Below, piece by piece: positions 44,132 through 54,777 of a stretch of DNA of 64,000 nt. A program made the position numbers and the translations under genes. How positions within the stretch are numbered: the first letter of the stretch is position 1; the number at the start of each line of letters is the position of its first letter. The stretch is from Tieghemostelium lacteum (lineage: Eukaryota; Evosea; Eumycetozoa; Dictyosteliales; Raperosteliaceae). Location of the stretch: positions 1,550,001 through 1,614,000 of the forward strand of contig LODT01000037.1 in NCBI GenBank assembly GCA_001606155.1. Direction: 5' to 3'. The notes under the pieces were generated by a model. The model made no database searches, had not been told where the DNA came from, and saw nothing but the letters and a program-made list of their open reading frames with translations.

Positions 44132-46099
44132 ATGAATTTATTTAAAAGTAGGAAAAAGATAAAAGGAAGTATTGATATGTATGAAAATAATCAACAACAA
44201 CAACAACTACAGCAACAGTTTAGATTACCAAATGTCATTTTAAAATATATTTTGGAGATATCAATCAACTTTGTCAATTGCTACAAGAATAAGAAGTCTT
44301 GTGTGTTTTATGAATTATTAGATCTCTATCTAATCAAATTGATATTGATTAGTAAAGAAATGACTGAACATATGATACCAAAGATATCATATTACTCTAT
44401 ATTGTACATAAATGAACTCAGAGAATATAAATTTGTACTCAAATGGTTTAATCTAGGATATAGATTCTCAAATATTGAATTTAGAGTCAGTTTACTTTTC
44501 AATAGTAAATATATTAAAAGGTCTTTATATGGTTTCTGTAAAGAAGAAAAAAAACAAATTTCACAATCGACATCAACTACAAATAATAGTAATAGCAGTA
44601 GTAGCATTGGTAATGTAAAACCACTGTTAAAATTTAATACATTACTCCTTGATAGAGTAAAACCAAAGAAAAAACCAAATTTGAAATGTGAAGAGGTATT
44701 GAGTAGTTATCTGTTAAATTACTCTGACCTTTTAAGAGTAAAATACACCAATCCTGTAAATTCTACCAATTTGGATTGTCAAATACCTAATCTACAACTT
44801 GTTAATGCTACAACGACTAGTTTTAAGGAACTGGTATTGAAGGTTACTGACTCTAGTTCAATTGAGACTGTGTTTGGTATGATTGATAAAGTGATTGATA
44901 AACATCAGGTTACTGATTTGTCTTTGGTACTGGTAGATAATATAACTAAAGATCTACCATCTGATATCTCCATGACAAGCTTGTTTCATGATAAACACTA
45001 TATAATGAAAACACTGAGACATCTTCACTTACATCTTAATTCTCCACATAGAAATGAAATCTCACAAATGAAGTCACTATTTGGTGAACTTTTTGATCAA
45101 TTGGTTACAGTATCATTGACTCATACTACCAACAATGAGAACCATTTCTCAAGTTTTGATCATATCATAGATTTATTTATCGAATCTAGATCTATAGTGA
45201 GTCTGTCACTCAGTGGTTTCAAAACATGTGCAAGCTTCAGTAAAATTCATCAATTGATATGCGGTAACTCTTCATTGGCTTCATTGAGTATTTCGTGCCC
45301 TTTGGAATGCGATATCACTCATATTGAATTAAAGTCAGAAAATATTCTATCATTTAACACTACATTACAGAATCTAACTTTAGATTCATCGAAATCCAAT
45401 AATAATGAATTTGATATACAAATTCAAAGTTCACAATACTTGTGGAATCATTGTAAGAGTCTTTCAAGATTAGCATACACCCCACCAGACTTTTTAATGA
45501 ATTCTATAGTAGATTTATTCCCATCTTCAAATGGATTTAAAGACAGAAATACAATGGTTACATTGTGTTTATATATAACGAATGATGCTTCCAATACACT
45601 TGCTCAACAAAGAAATTTAATGCTTTTTAGTTCACTAAGATTATGTGAGAATATTAGTCAATTGGAATTGGTAGTACCTCAGAATGCAAATGTAGTGGAT
45701 ATAACAGAGTATGTTGTGCATATTCTACAATCGAATCACCCTACTATTAGACACCTTAAAGCTAGTATCTATACAGGGTATACTAAAGATCTTTGGGAGG
45801 GTATTGCAAAGAATACAACTATAGAGTCATTACACCTTGGTAGTAACTACTCAAATTGGGAACTAAATCAATTTGTACTCGAACATATTTTAGTGAATAA
45901 CAAGACACTTTTACATCTTGACTTTTCTACTAATCCAGTTGCTGATTTTAAATCCATAACACCAGTTATTAATGCCAATCGAACTCTATTGTCATTGGCA
46001 ATGTTTAAAGTTGACTTTGAACAAACTGGTGTAGATATTTATTCTGTAATTTCAAAATCAAAGAAATCACCTATAATGGGTTGGCAATTCAATACCTAA
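44132..46099 (+). CDS. F-box-like / LRR dictyostelid orphan
   Basis: Single exon, 655 residues. Following a basic, Gln-rich N-terminus, LPNVILKYILEI...LIKLILISKEM (about 31-80) is F-box-like. The rest is irregular leucine-rich repeat (LTDLSLVLVDN, LRHLHLHLNS, LESLHLGSNYSNWELNQFVL, LLHLDFSTNPVADF). It shares this layout with the F-box-like orphan at 21680-23122 and the F-box/LRR gene at 37895, so the window has several members of such families. Substrate-adaptor function is inferred only. Confidence 0.6.
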   Translation: MNLFKSRKKIKGSIDMYENNQQQQQLQQQFRLPNVILKYILEISINFVNCYKNKKSCVFYELLDLYLIKLILISKEMTEHMIPKISYYSILYINELREYKFVLKWFNLGYRFSNIEFRVSLLFNSKYIKRSLYGFCKEEKKQISQSTSTTNNSNSSSSIGNVKPLLKFNTLLLDRVKPKKKPNLKCEEVLSSYLLNYSDLLRVKYTNPVNSTNLDCQIPNLQLVNATTTSFKELVLKVTDSSSIETVFGMIDKVIDKHQVTDLSLVLVDNITKDLPSDISMTSLFHDKHYIMKTLRHLHLHLNSPHRNEISQMKSLFGELFDQLVTVSLTHTTNNENHFSSFDHIIDLFIESRSIVSLSLSGFKTCASFSKIHQLICGNSSLASLSISCPLECDITHIELKSENILSFNTTLQNLTLDSSKSNNNEFDIQIQSSQYLWNHCKSLSRLAYTPPDFLMNSIVDLFPSSNGFKDRNTMVTLCLYITNDASNTLAQQRNLMLFSSLRLCENISQLELVVPQNANVVDITEYVVHILQSNHPTIRHLKASIYTGYTKDLWEGIAKNTTIESLHLGSNYSNWELNQFVLEHILVNNKTLLHLDFSTNPVADFKSITPVINANRTLLSLAMFKVDFEQTGVDIYSVISKSKKSPIMGWQFNT

Positions 46100-46344
46100 G
46101 TAATAATAAATATAATCTAATCTTCAGAGATATGGTTTCTTACTTTGTTTGGAGGAAATATTAATTTATTTACAATTTCAAATGAAATCTGTTGCTGAGT
46201 TTTGTTGATTTTAAAAGGGGGGTGGATAGTTAAGTGGAGAGGATGTAGGTGAGAGTTACTCTTGATGATTTTGAGAGATATTCATCCCATCTTCTATTAT
46301 TTACCACTAACCTAATATTTATATAATCGATACTATAATACTAT

Positions 46345-46590
46345 CTATTGTTCAACTACTAATTTATTATGAGCATACATTGAATTTATCAAAGTTTGTC
46401 TCTTTAACATTTGTAGATTCTCTTCGGCTGATTTGTAAAGTTTATCTAATTCTTCTGAATTCTTTACATTTTTATTCTCTCTAAAACCTAAAGACACTCT
46501 TCTTATAGAGTACTCTTTGAAATTATAACTTTTAAATTTCTTTGATTCACGAATCAATTGTCTGTATAATTGTAAAGTTTTATTTGACAT
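46345..46590 (-). CDS. lyrm4: ISD11 / LYRM4, Fe-S cluster assembly LYR protein
   Basis: Single exon, 81 residues. LQLYRQLIRESKKFKSYNFKEYSIRRV carries the LYR motif (LYRQLIRES) and the pattern AYN-x-R characteristic of ISD11, followed by GFRENKNV. ISD11 binds and stabilises the cysteine desulfurase Nfs1 in the mitochondrial matrix, together with acyl carrier protein. Length is close to the usual 80-95. No cleavable presequence is expected. Transcribed on the same strand as the methyltransferase upstream at 46703-47566. Confidence 0.93.
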   Translation of the reverse strand: MSNKTLQLYRQLIRESKKFKSYNFKEYSIRRVSLGFRENKNVKNSEELDKLYKSAEENLQMLKRQTLINSMYAHNKLVVEQ

Positions 46591-46702
46591 CTTGTTCAGC
46601 TAACTGTAAAAACAATGAAAAAAATTTTTTAGTTTAAAGAGGAGAATCGGGTGTTATGTACAAATGATGTCACAATGTCATAAAGATATGATTTTTATTA
46701 AT

Positions 46703-47566
46703 TTATTCATTTTTTGAAATGATTAAATAAAGTGGGAATTTAACTTCGACAACTGTATCCATACTGGTGGTATTATAGGACTTTAGTATGGAATCAATGT
46801 GATCTTTTAGTAAAGTGGAATTTGGATTGACTTTGAGGTATTGGTTGTACCCAGACCATGTTGAGTAATATCCCATTAGAGAGCCAATAGTAAGAGTCTT
46901 GTCAAAGAAGATATCTTGTCTTTTGGTATTTTCATAAGTTGGTTTAATATCGACATATTTATCATCAAGATATTTTCTTTGAGGTGGCCAATATTCGTCA
47001 CCTAGAGTCTGATAGAATTTCCAATGGAGTTTATTGGCTTCTTGGTTGTTGGTAATGTCCATTAGACCGTATCCAAAGATCACAAGATGACCATCCTTCT
47101 TTAGAAGTTTTTTAGTGAGATCATAAAAAAGTGGTAGATTAAACCAATGAACTGCTTGTGCAACTGTTATCATATCTATACTCTTTTCAGGTAACTTAAT
47201 TTCTTCAGCTGGAGATACAAGATATTCTATATTATCTCTTTTGATGGCATTTTTAATCTGACCTTCTGAAGGATCAATTCCAATGACTTTATCAAAGAAT
47301 TTAGCAAGTTCAACAGTAGCTTGTCCATTTCCACAACCTACATCAACTGCTAGCTTAGTTTGATTTCCTGCAGTCTTTTTAATGATATCATATAGCTCCT
47401 CTGGATAAGATGGTCTGAAATCTCTGTATTTATCTCCTACACCTCCAAAGTAATCTTTAAAATTTGACATTTTTTTATTTGATCCTTGGACAATACTGCT
47501 ACTAAACGATCTTTGACTTAATACTACTCTACAACTATTTATTAAATTAATAGTTTTTAACATCAA
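46703..47566 (-). CDS. Class I SAM methyltransferase (TMT1-like)
   Basis: Single exon, 287 residues. The start at 47566 gives a basic Ser/Arg-rich lead (RVVLSQRSFSSSIVQ) that looks like a mitochondrial presequence; an in-frame Met at residue 33 would give a cytosolic form starting at the domain (MSNFKDYFGGVGDKYRDFRP). SAM-binding motif I is VDVGCGNGQ (74-82), the acidic end of beta-2 is GIDPS, and AQAVHWF is typical of the trans-aconitate methyltransferase-like/type 11 group. The substrate cannot be read from sequence. Confidence 0.88.
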   Translation of the reverse strand: MMLKTINLINSCRVVLSQRSFSSSIVQGSNKKMSNFKDYFGGVGDKYRDFRPSYPEELYDIIKKTAGNQTKLAVDVGCGNGQATVELAKFFDKVIGIDPSEGQIKNAIKRDNIEYLVSPAEEIKLPEKSIDMITVAQAVHWFNLPLFYDLTKKLLKKDGHLVIFGYGLMDITNNQEANKLHWKFYQTLGDEYWPPQRKYLDDKYVDIKPTYENTKRQDIFFDKTLTIGSLMGYYSTWSGYNQYLKVNPNSTLLKDHIDSILKSYNTTSMDTVVEVKFPLYLIISKNE

Positions 47567-48274
47567 ATTTGATGTTTTTTTTTTAATTTGAAGATATCTG
47601 TTGATATTTATTAAATTTTTTTTAAATTTACTTTGATCATAATGTCATAATTACTTAATCTAAACCCTTTTTTTAGAAATCAATGTTTATATTATTTTTT
47701 ATAGTGACAAGTAAATACTTAATAGGTTAACCTCACTTATATTTTAATAATTATATAATTCCCAGGTAATAGATAAATTTATTAAATGTGATTTTATTTT
47801 TATGATGAAAATATCAATCAGTAACAATACAGATTTTTAAAGAATTGATTTGCAGCACACACAAAAGTTTGTTTCATTTGGATATTATTTTTAAAGAGCA
47901 GAATAAGAACGACAGTAAGAAAAAAAAAAAATATTTTTAAAGTTTCTGACAGATAATTTTATTTGGACAGGGCTTTGATCTCATTAAGAAAATATCTAGG
48001 CATTCGAATCTTAGATGAATAAATTTTAATGAGTTTTTATTGTATGGGAACAGTGGGATTTTGTTTGGCAACTAGTCAGTACTATCCTGCACATACATGA
48101 ATACAATCTGATATTTTTAACAAAGAGGTTTTTCTCAGTATGGCCTTGTGATTTATAAATATCATCAAAACTGTTTGAAATTTAAAAATTCCAAAGTCAT
48201 TGACATTCCACATTTTCCAACTCACTGTACTATATCTTTATAAATAATTTAAAACTATATATAATCCTTAAAAA
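47567..48274. other. Divergent intergenic region
   Basis: AT-rich, between the methyltransferase (minus) and UBR-repeat gene (plus). No coding frame seen; CATTCGAATC near 48001 was examined as a tRNA T-loop and has no acceptor or anticodon stem. Confidence 0.5.
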
Positions 48275-51200
48275 ATGACAGACTTGGTAACATGCACTTT
48301 TATCAAAACTGGCAAAAAAATGGAAGTACAAGATTGGTATGAATGTGTAACTTGTAATAGTGGTAGAAGTACAGGTTTATGTGGTATGTATTCATACATT
48401 TTTCGAAATTATTTTTTCATATTAATTATTTTTCATGTTTGTATATAAATAGTATCTTGTGCAGTTGTATGTCATGCTGGTCATAAACTATCAGCTGTAA
48501 AGAATTCAAAATTCTATTGTGATTGTGGTGTTGGTAATTTTAAAGTAAAGAATGGATTATGTAAATGTTTGACACCAGTTGCAAAGGTTGGTGGTGATTC
48601 ATCTTCAACTTCTACTGCTACAGCTACTACTACAGCTACTACTACTGCCACTGCCACTGCTACTGCTACAGCTACCACCGCACCTGTTACAGCTCAACCA
48701 TCTGATGCAGAGGTTACAAAATTAATTGGATCTATTAAAACTAATGTTTTGAACCCACTAAAGAGTAGAATAGAGAGAAAAGATATTGTATTAATTGGAA
48801 AATACAGAAAGGAGTTATCTGAGAAATTGAAGGAATTTCAAGATAAATATGCAACATTCACTCTAACTATGCCAGTTATTGCTCAATTTATTCAAGAGGC
48901 TACTAGTGCAATTTTGGAGGCCGATTCATCAGTTTTGGCTATTGCCGCCAGTAAGGAATTGGAGATTGACAGTAAGGATGTATTGACTTATTGTAAACAA
49001 ACTGAATCTGCTATTAAGAGTAAGAATGTAACATCAGTACAACACAATTATGGGTTCTTGCAAAAGAAGTTACCAGCATTCCTAGAGAAACATGCTAACA
49101 ATCCATTGGCTGCTGAGATTATTGCTACTGTAAATTCAGTTCAAGTTAAATATGAATCTGAATTTGCTGCTATTTTAGCTGACAAGGAAATTGATGAACA
49201 AGCTGCCATCTTTAAACCAATGGTACAGTACTTGGAATCTGCAATCAAGAGACAAAATGTAGTATCTGCTCTCAGATGGATTGATGAACTCAAGAATAAA
49301 TTCCCAGCATTCCAATCCAAGTATTCAATTTACCCAAAGAGTCACTCACTGATTGATATGGTAAATAATGTATTTTTACAAGTTGAAGCTACTCTATCTA
49401 CTATAATCATTGAAAAGGAGATCAGTGATAAGATTAGATCACTTCAACCTATAGTCAAGGCTTTGGAAGGTGCTTTATCTAGAAAAGACTCAAAATCTGC
49501 AATGACATGGCTCAATAGACTTCAAGTTCAATTGGACATTTTCAGAGAGAAATATGAAACCTATCCACAATCACAATCATTTATACAGATGGCTACTGAA
49601 CTCTTGATTAAGGCTCAAGCTGAGAACTATGAAGTCATTCAGGAGGAACGTGCAAATAAATTCCTAAATGAAATCAAACCAAAAGTACATGCTTTGAAAG
49701 GTGCTTTTGAGAGAAAGGATGTTGATAGTATTTGCACTTGGAGAGGACAAGTATTCAACCGTGTATCAGCTGCTGAATTTGAATTTGCTTCCAATCCAAT
49801 GGCTAAAGGTGTAATTGGTGATATTAAAGAACTCTTGAATAAGGTTGATTCTGAAATGGGACAAGTTCTAGTTGACAAAAAGTTTTCAGAATCTATTAAA
49901 ATCATGACACCAATGATGCAAGCTCTAACTGGTGCTTTGGATAGAAAGGACATTGATATTGTAATTAAATACAGAAATCAATTAAATTCTCAGTTGACTC
50001 CATTCACTGAACTGTATGCTACTCAAGAGGCTGCTAAAGGGTTTATTCAGACTGCTAATGCTCAATTGAATAGAGTTGTTAGTGATTTGGGTCCAATGAT
50101 TCTAGAGAAGGAAATTGCTGATAGATTAGTTGTTATGAAACCAATGGTTTCAAGTCTTAGAGGTTCCTTTGAGAGAAAGGATATACCAGCTATTGTTTCC
50201 AAGAAAAGAGTACTAGAACAAAGACACCAAGAATTGGTATCACTATTCCCATCAAGTACTTCACATAGTACTGTAAATGAACTGGTTCAGTTATTGAATC
50301 AAATTAATGAATCTTTAGGTCAGGCCATTCTTGAAAAGGAAATGGAAACTCAAATGCAAACATTAAACATTCCATTCAAGGCTTTGACAGGCGCTCTACA
50401 AAGAAAAGATGTTTTGTCATCTATCAACTGGAAGAGACAGCTAGAATCACAATTAGCACCATTTGAATCCAAATACCAATCATTACCTCAAGTTACTGGA
50501 TTTATTCAAGAAGCTAGAGAATTGATTAGTCAAGTAGATACCATACTTGGTCAAGAGATGATTGAAAAAGCCACTGAACAACTTGCTCAAATGTCATTGA
50601 AAGCCACTCAATATGATATCAACTCTCCAGTTGTTGTAGGAGAAGCTGGAGTTACCGAAGCTGGTACTGATGAATTTGAAGGTATGGTTGATTGTGTAAA
50701 CAAATCAAATCCAAAACCAAAACTCAAGCAAGATTTGTACATTTGTTTGACATGTTTCAGTGAACCTCAAGCAGCAATCCAAGGTGTTTGCGCAGGATGT
50801 CGTGATGTCTGCCATGTAGGTCATACCATCGGACCAAAGATTAGTATTGCAGCTTCATGTTCCTGCGAGAGATATGAAGAAAGTAATGGACCATGCCAAT
50901 GCACTGACAGTAAGCAATTCCCACGTCAAGAGTATCAACCAAAACCATGGGTTCAAGAACTCGGATTCCCATCTGACGATGACTTGAAATTCATCATCTA
51001 CTGTTTCCAATATATCAAGAAAATCTCAAATATCTTTGCTGAGCTCGATGAGGATTCCAAAGATAGAGATCTAAAGAGAATTGGTGATCTTCAAGAAGGA
51101 ATCTATTCCATTGCCAGTCAAATTGGAGTTAACCTCAACGGTCCTCTAAAAGGACTAATTGAACAGGAAGTTAAAACCTCATTTGCAGGAACCAATCAAA

Positions 51201-52846
51201 AACTAGTTCCAGAATTCTGGAATGAGTTAATGGACAAATGTAAAGAAAGAGGTTTAGGTTCCATCAAAAATTACAGTAAAGATAAAGTTGAGAAAGACCA
51301 AGTTATCCATGGTCGTATGGTATACTTGGACAGATACAAGTTTATTGAATGGGGTTTCATTCAAGGTACTCCAGCTGGCAGAGAATTGTTCAATAAGAAA
51401 CAGGAAATTCATCTATCCAACCATGCTTTGATTAAGAACCCTATTCCATGGACAAAGACATCTCCAACTGCTGAGGAAAAAGAAAAAGTTGACCAATTCT
51501 GGAAGAGCTTCTGTGACTTGACCACTGATAACATCCCACAGTTTACTAAGTTGGGTGATATTGAGAAACTCTATAATGATGCTGTTAAAGCTCTATCTGG
51601 TATCTACTATTTCAATGAATTTAAATTCTATGTTGGTGACTATATAAGTTGGTTGAAATATATTGAAACTGAAAAAGGTGCCAAACCAAGTCATCTACCA
51701 CACAGTTTTGAAAACTTATTTGGATGGAATGACCATGCTGATTTGGCATTGTATGCATGTTTCCATAGAGAATGGGACAAATTCTTCTACCAATTGGGTG
51801 AACTAATGAGAAAATACTCCAAGGCTCCAAAATGCAAGTTTGCAGAAGACCAAGTTAAATTTGATAGATTTGCTTTCTATTGCCAAGAGTTTTATGAATC
51901 TTCAACTGACACTATTAAATCTTATTCATTCCCATTGATTCGTAAATGGGAACTGAAAGGTAAACTTGGAAAATCTCAAGAGATTATCAAACAATTAGAG
52001 AAACATCTTGGCCAAGATGCTGCATACCTCGCCTTAAAAAATGAGTATGAAGCAACTCGTAAGAATCGTATGACAATTCTCAGCCAACTCACTGAAAAGG
52101 ATATTGCATTCAACAAAGTTCTTCAAGATGCATCCACTAAATTCCAATCCAAAAACAAGGAATACATTTCTAAAAACTCGCCAAAATCCTATCTATCATT
52201 TGATAATCGTTTGGAGATTATTCCAAACATTTCATCACAAAAAGGAAAGGATTTGATATTTGAGAATTTCAGAGCTAATGATCCTAACCCATATCAAGTC
52301 TATGAATTATCTAATGGTAACTGGTTCCTTTCGTGGGGTCCTGAAGTTGATGGTGCTGAAGATTACAAAGAACGTCTACAAATTGCTTTGGATCTTGCCA
52401 AGAGAATCTATACCCAAAATAGCATAAACTACGATATCTCCAAGAATGGCACTGATAAACTTGCACAATATATGGCAGAGAGATCACAATCAACTAAATG
52501 TAAAGAAGGACAATGGACTGTTGCTGGTAAAATCAATGGTTTACATAACTTTACAACACATCATTCTTTTGTTCACCCAGATGCCTCTTATGCATTACTG
52601 GTACCACAAGGTGCACATAGTGTAATTGTTGATAAAAGAGTATCACACTTTACCTACGACTATATAACAGTTAAAGGTACTAGATTTGAAGAAAAAGTAA
52701 CTCATTACAAATGGCATGTTAAATACTCTTTGGATAAAGTTGCTGTCGATGTTGAAGTTAAATCATTGACTTGTGATTTATTCTCTTCTTTAGAAGGTTC
52801 AAAATCTTCATTATATCAATTACATTCTGAACTCAGAAAAATTTAA
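48275..52846 (+). CDS. Giant protein with two UBR-like zinc fingers and eight tandem helical repeats
   Basis: Two exons, 48275-48383 and 48453-52846 (GTATGT...AATAG, split Val codon), 1500 residues. The N-terminal finger, about 6-70, has the UBR-box pattern (CTFIKTGKK, YECVTCNSG, GLCVSCAVVCHAGHKL, YCDCG), most like UBR7/FBXO11 boxes. A Thr/Ala linker leads to eight tandem repeats of about 77 residues, about 118-748, with consensus features GALxRKD near the start, a KY motif mid-way, and EKE at the end. A second Cys/His cluster follows near 797-855 (ICLTCF, GVCAGCRDVCHVGHTIG, CSCERYEE). The C-terminal 640 residues are globular and unrecognised. UBR boxes recognise N-degrons or bind peptides; a ubiquitin-related or scaffold role is only an inference. 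Confidence 0.8.
48706..50590 (+). repeat. Eight tandem coding repeats of about 77 codons
   Basis: The repeat is clearest at the protein level: LKGAFERKDV, LTGALDRKDI, LRGSFERKDI and LTGALQRKDV recur at about 77-residue spacing, each followed by a WR/KY segment, FI-x-xA, and LGQ...EKE. The first two copies are more diverged (LKSRIERKDI, TESAIKSKNV). The predicted structure is helical, a bundle-type solenoid by pattern. Confidence 0.85.
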
Positions 52847-52971
52847 ATCAATAAAATTATGTTGTACTAATTATAGAAACACAATAATAGGGTAAAATAT
52901 ATTTACAATAGATCCATTTATTAAAGATATCAATCCTTTACATAGTCTTAAAATTTGATTAGCTACATTAT

Positions 52972-54387
52972 TCACCAATTAGGATCTAATGAAATATCTT
53001 TTAAGTGTTGAATTTGTCGGCGTACCCTATATTTAATAAAATCTGGGTCATCATCTTCACATACATCTTCTAACGAGGCTATATCACTTTGAGAATCAAT
53101 GGCATTTGAATTAGTGTATTTGGATTTGGAATAACTTATTCTTCTTTTTTTTTGCTGATTGTGTTCTTTATCAGTTTTTTCTTCTTTATAGTCCTCATCT
53201 TTATCACCTTCATTTTCATCAACCTCATTATTTTCTTTACGAATTGTTTTATCATTATTATTATTACTATTTATATTATCTGGGCCTTTCATGATTTGGT
53301 TTGATGTGAATAATTGAGAATAATTAGTGTCATCTTTATAATGATTAAAAGAATTGATTACTAAATTGAATGCTTTTCTGAAATTTCTTTCATCTAGTAA
53401 AATGCAATAGTGGATATTATGATTCTGTGTCCAAGATAAAACAAAGGTTCTAAAGTTTGTCATCACACCCAAAACCTTAAATTGTGATTTTTGTTGAGCT
53501 CCAATTAACTCTGCAATCATTTGGTAAGGTGTTTCTGCTACTTTAAACTCAGGCATTTTAATTTCAATTAAGATTTTGATTTGTGATTTAATGAAGGCAA
53601 TGGAATTGTTTGGGATGACCACAAAATCTGTAGAACCAATGTAGGTTAATACATTTTCAACTATATATCCATTTTCTTCGACTGGTTGTATGCCGAAATC
53701 AGTCTCAATTAAGGACTTCATTTTTGAAACATCAACATAATTCATCCAATCCCCGACCTTATAGTTTTCTTTAAGATGACTAAGAATATGTGGCATAGAA
53801 AGTGTCTCATTTGAAAAATTGAGTGGATCCTGGAGATCACCATCATAAGTGAGTTCATCAAAAACAATAAAACCATAGTCTTCAGTAATTATAGATCTAA
53901 TATCAGACATAGGCTTTATGATTTTTCTCTTTCTATTTATTATAGTATCCAATTTTTCATTCAACAGTTTAATACCTATAATAATAATTCAAGAATTAGT
54001 ATCCAACTATAATCAATCCTCTTTGTACAAATAATCTATATACTTTGCTCTATATTCAAAAATGTGTTAGTATAAATGAACAAAAGGTGTTGTAATTAGT
54101 GATAGGTATTTAGTTTACATACCAATACTTGTAGTTTTGGTTATAGTTGTTGGTTGACAAATTTTTAAAAGATCGCCTTTGTTTTTTCCATTCCAACCAT
54201 TGTCTTCTGTGAAAATCTTTTCTTTTGCGTCTTGGTAGGCGATGTTTGTTAAAACTTCATATAGACCCTTTTTGCTCAATTCAAAACACTCCTTTTCTAA
54301 GATATCTACAGTTTTTTGTGCTTTGTCCTCTGTGATTTGAGCAATATTATTAACTAAATAAGTAATTAAATCTTTTCTATCAGTCAT
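52972..54387 (-). CDS. PD-(D/E)XK nuclease-like protein, two exons
   Basis: Exon 1 is 54387-54123 and exon 2 53975-52972 (GTATGT...TATAG, split Gly codon), 422 residues. Residues 1-88 form a small helical domain of unknown type. In the middle, about 220-300, the order STDFVV, ILIEIKMP, QMIAELIGA and KVLGVMTNFRTFVLSW matches the PD-(D/E)XK nuclease core: the Asp, the E-x-K and the following Gln/Glu helix. Similar REase-like modules occur in Crinkler-type and transposon-linked proteins of eukaryotes. The C-terminus is acidic/basic low complexity with KKRR, a possible nuclear signal. Activity is inferred from motif order only. Confidence 0.65.
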
Positions 54388-54777
54388 CCTAAAATAATAT
54401 TAAATAATTTGGTTGTGAATTATTCTTATTATTTATACTCATGTTTGAAAAAAAAATAAAACCCATCTTTGCATTTAACTCTTTTTGTAATTCATGTTTT
54501 ATAACCTAATTTGATTATATTTAATTATTAGAAAAGATGAGAGTGTATATTCTTTTTTTTTCTAAATAAAAATTTTATTGATGAGGTTTTCAGAAAAATA
54601 TTTAAATTAAGTTCATTTCATTATTGTAATAATATCTTGAAATAAATAGTTTTCATTTGAAAATTAATTTACCAGATCTTATATAATTTTTTTTTTTGTT
54701 TTATTATTATTCACTTTTAAGTTTTCAAATAATAAAGAAGATAATATAAAGAAATAAATGGTTACGTATATATATTA
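54388..54777. other. Divergent promoter region
   Basis: AT-rich, T tracts; between the nuclease-like gene (minus) and the permease-like gene (plus). Nothing else seen. Confidence 0.5.

Noticed and set aside
48001-48020. tRNA T-loop-like CATTCGAATC
   Set aside because: No acceptor, D or anticodon stems around it; no tRNA gene was recognised anywhere in the window.
52972-54387. Two separate minus-strand genes
   Set aside because: A GTATGT...TATAG intron joins the frames through a split Gly codon.
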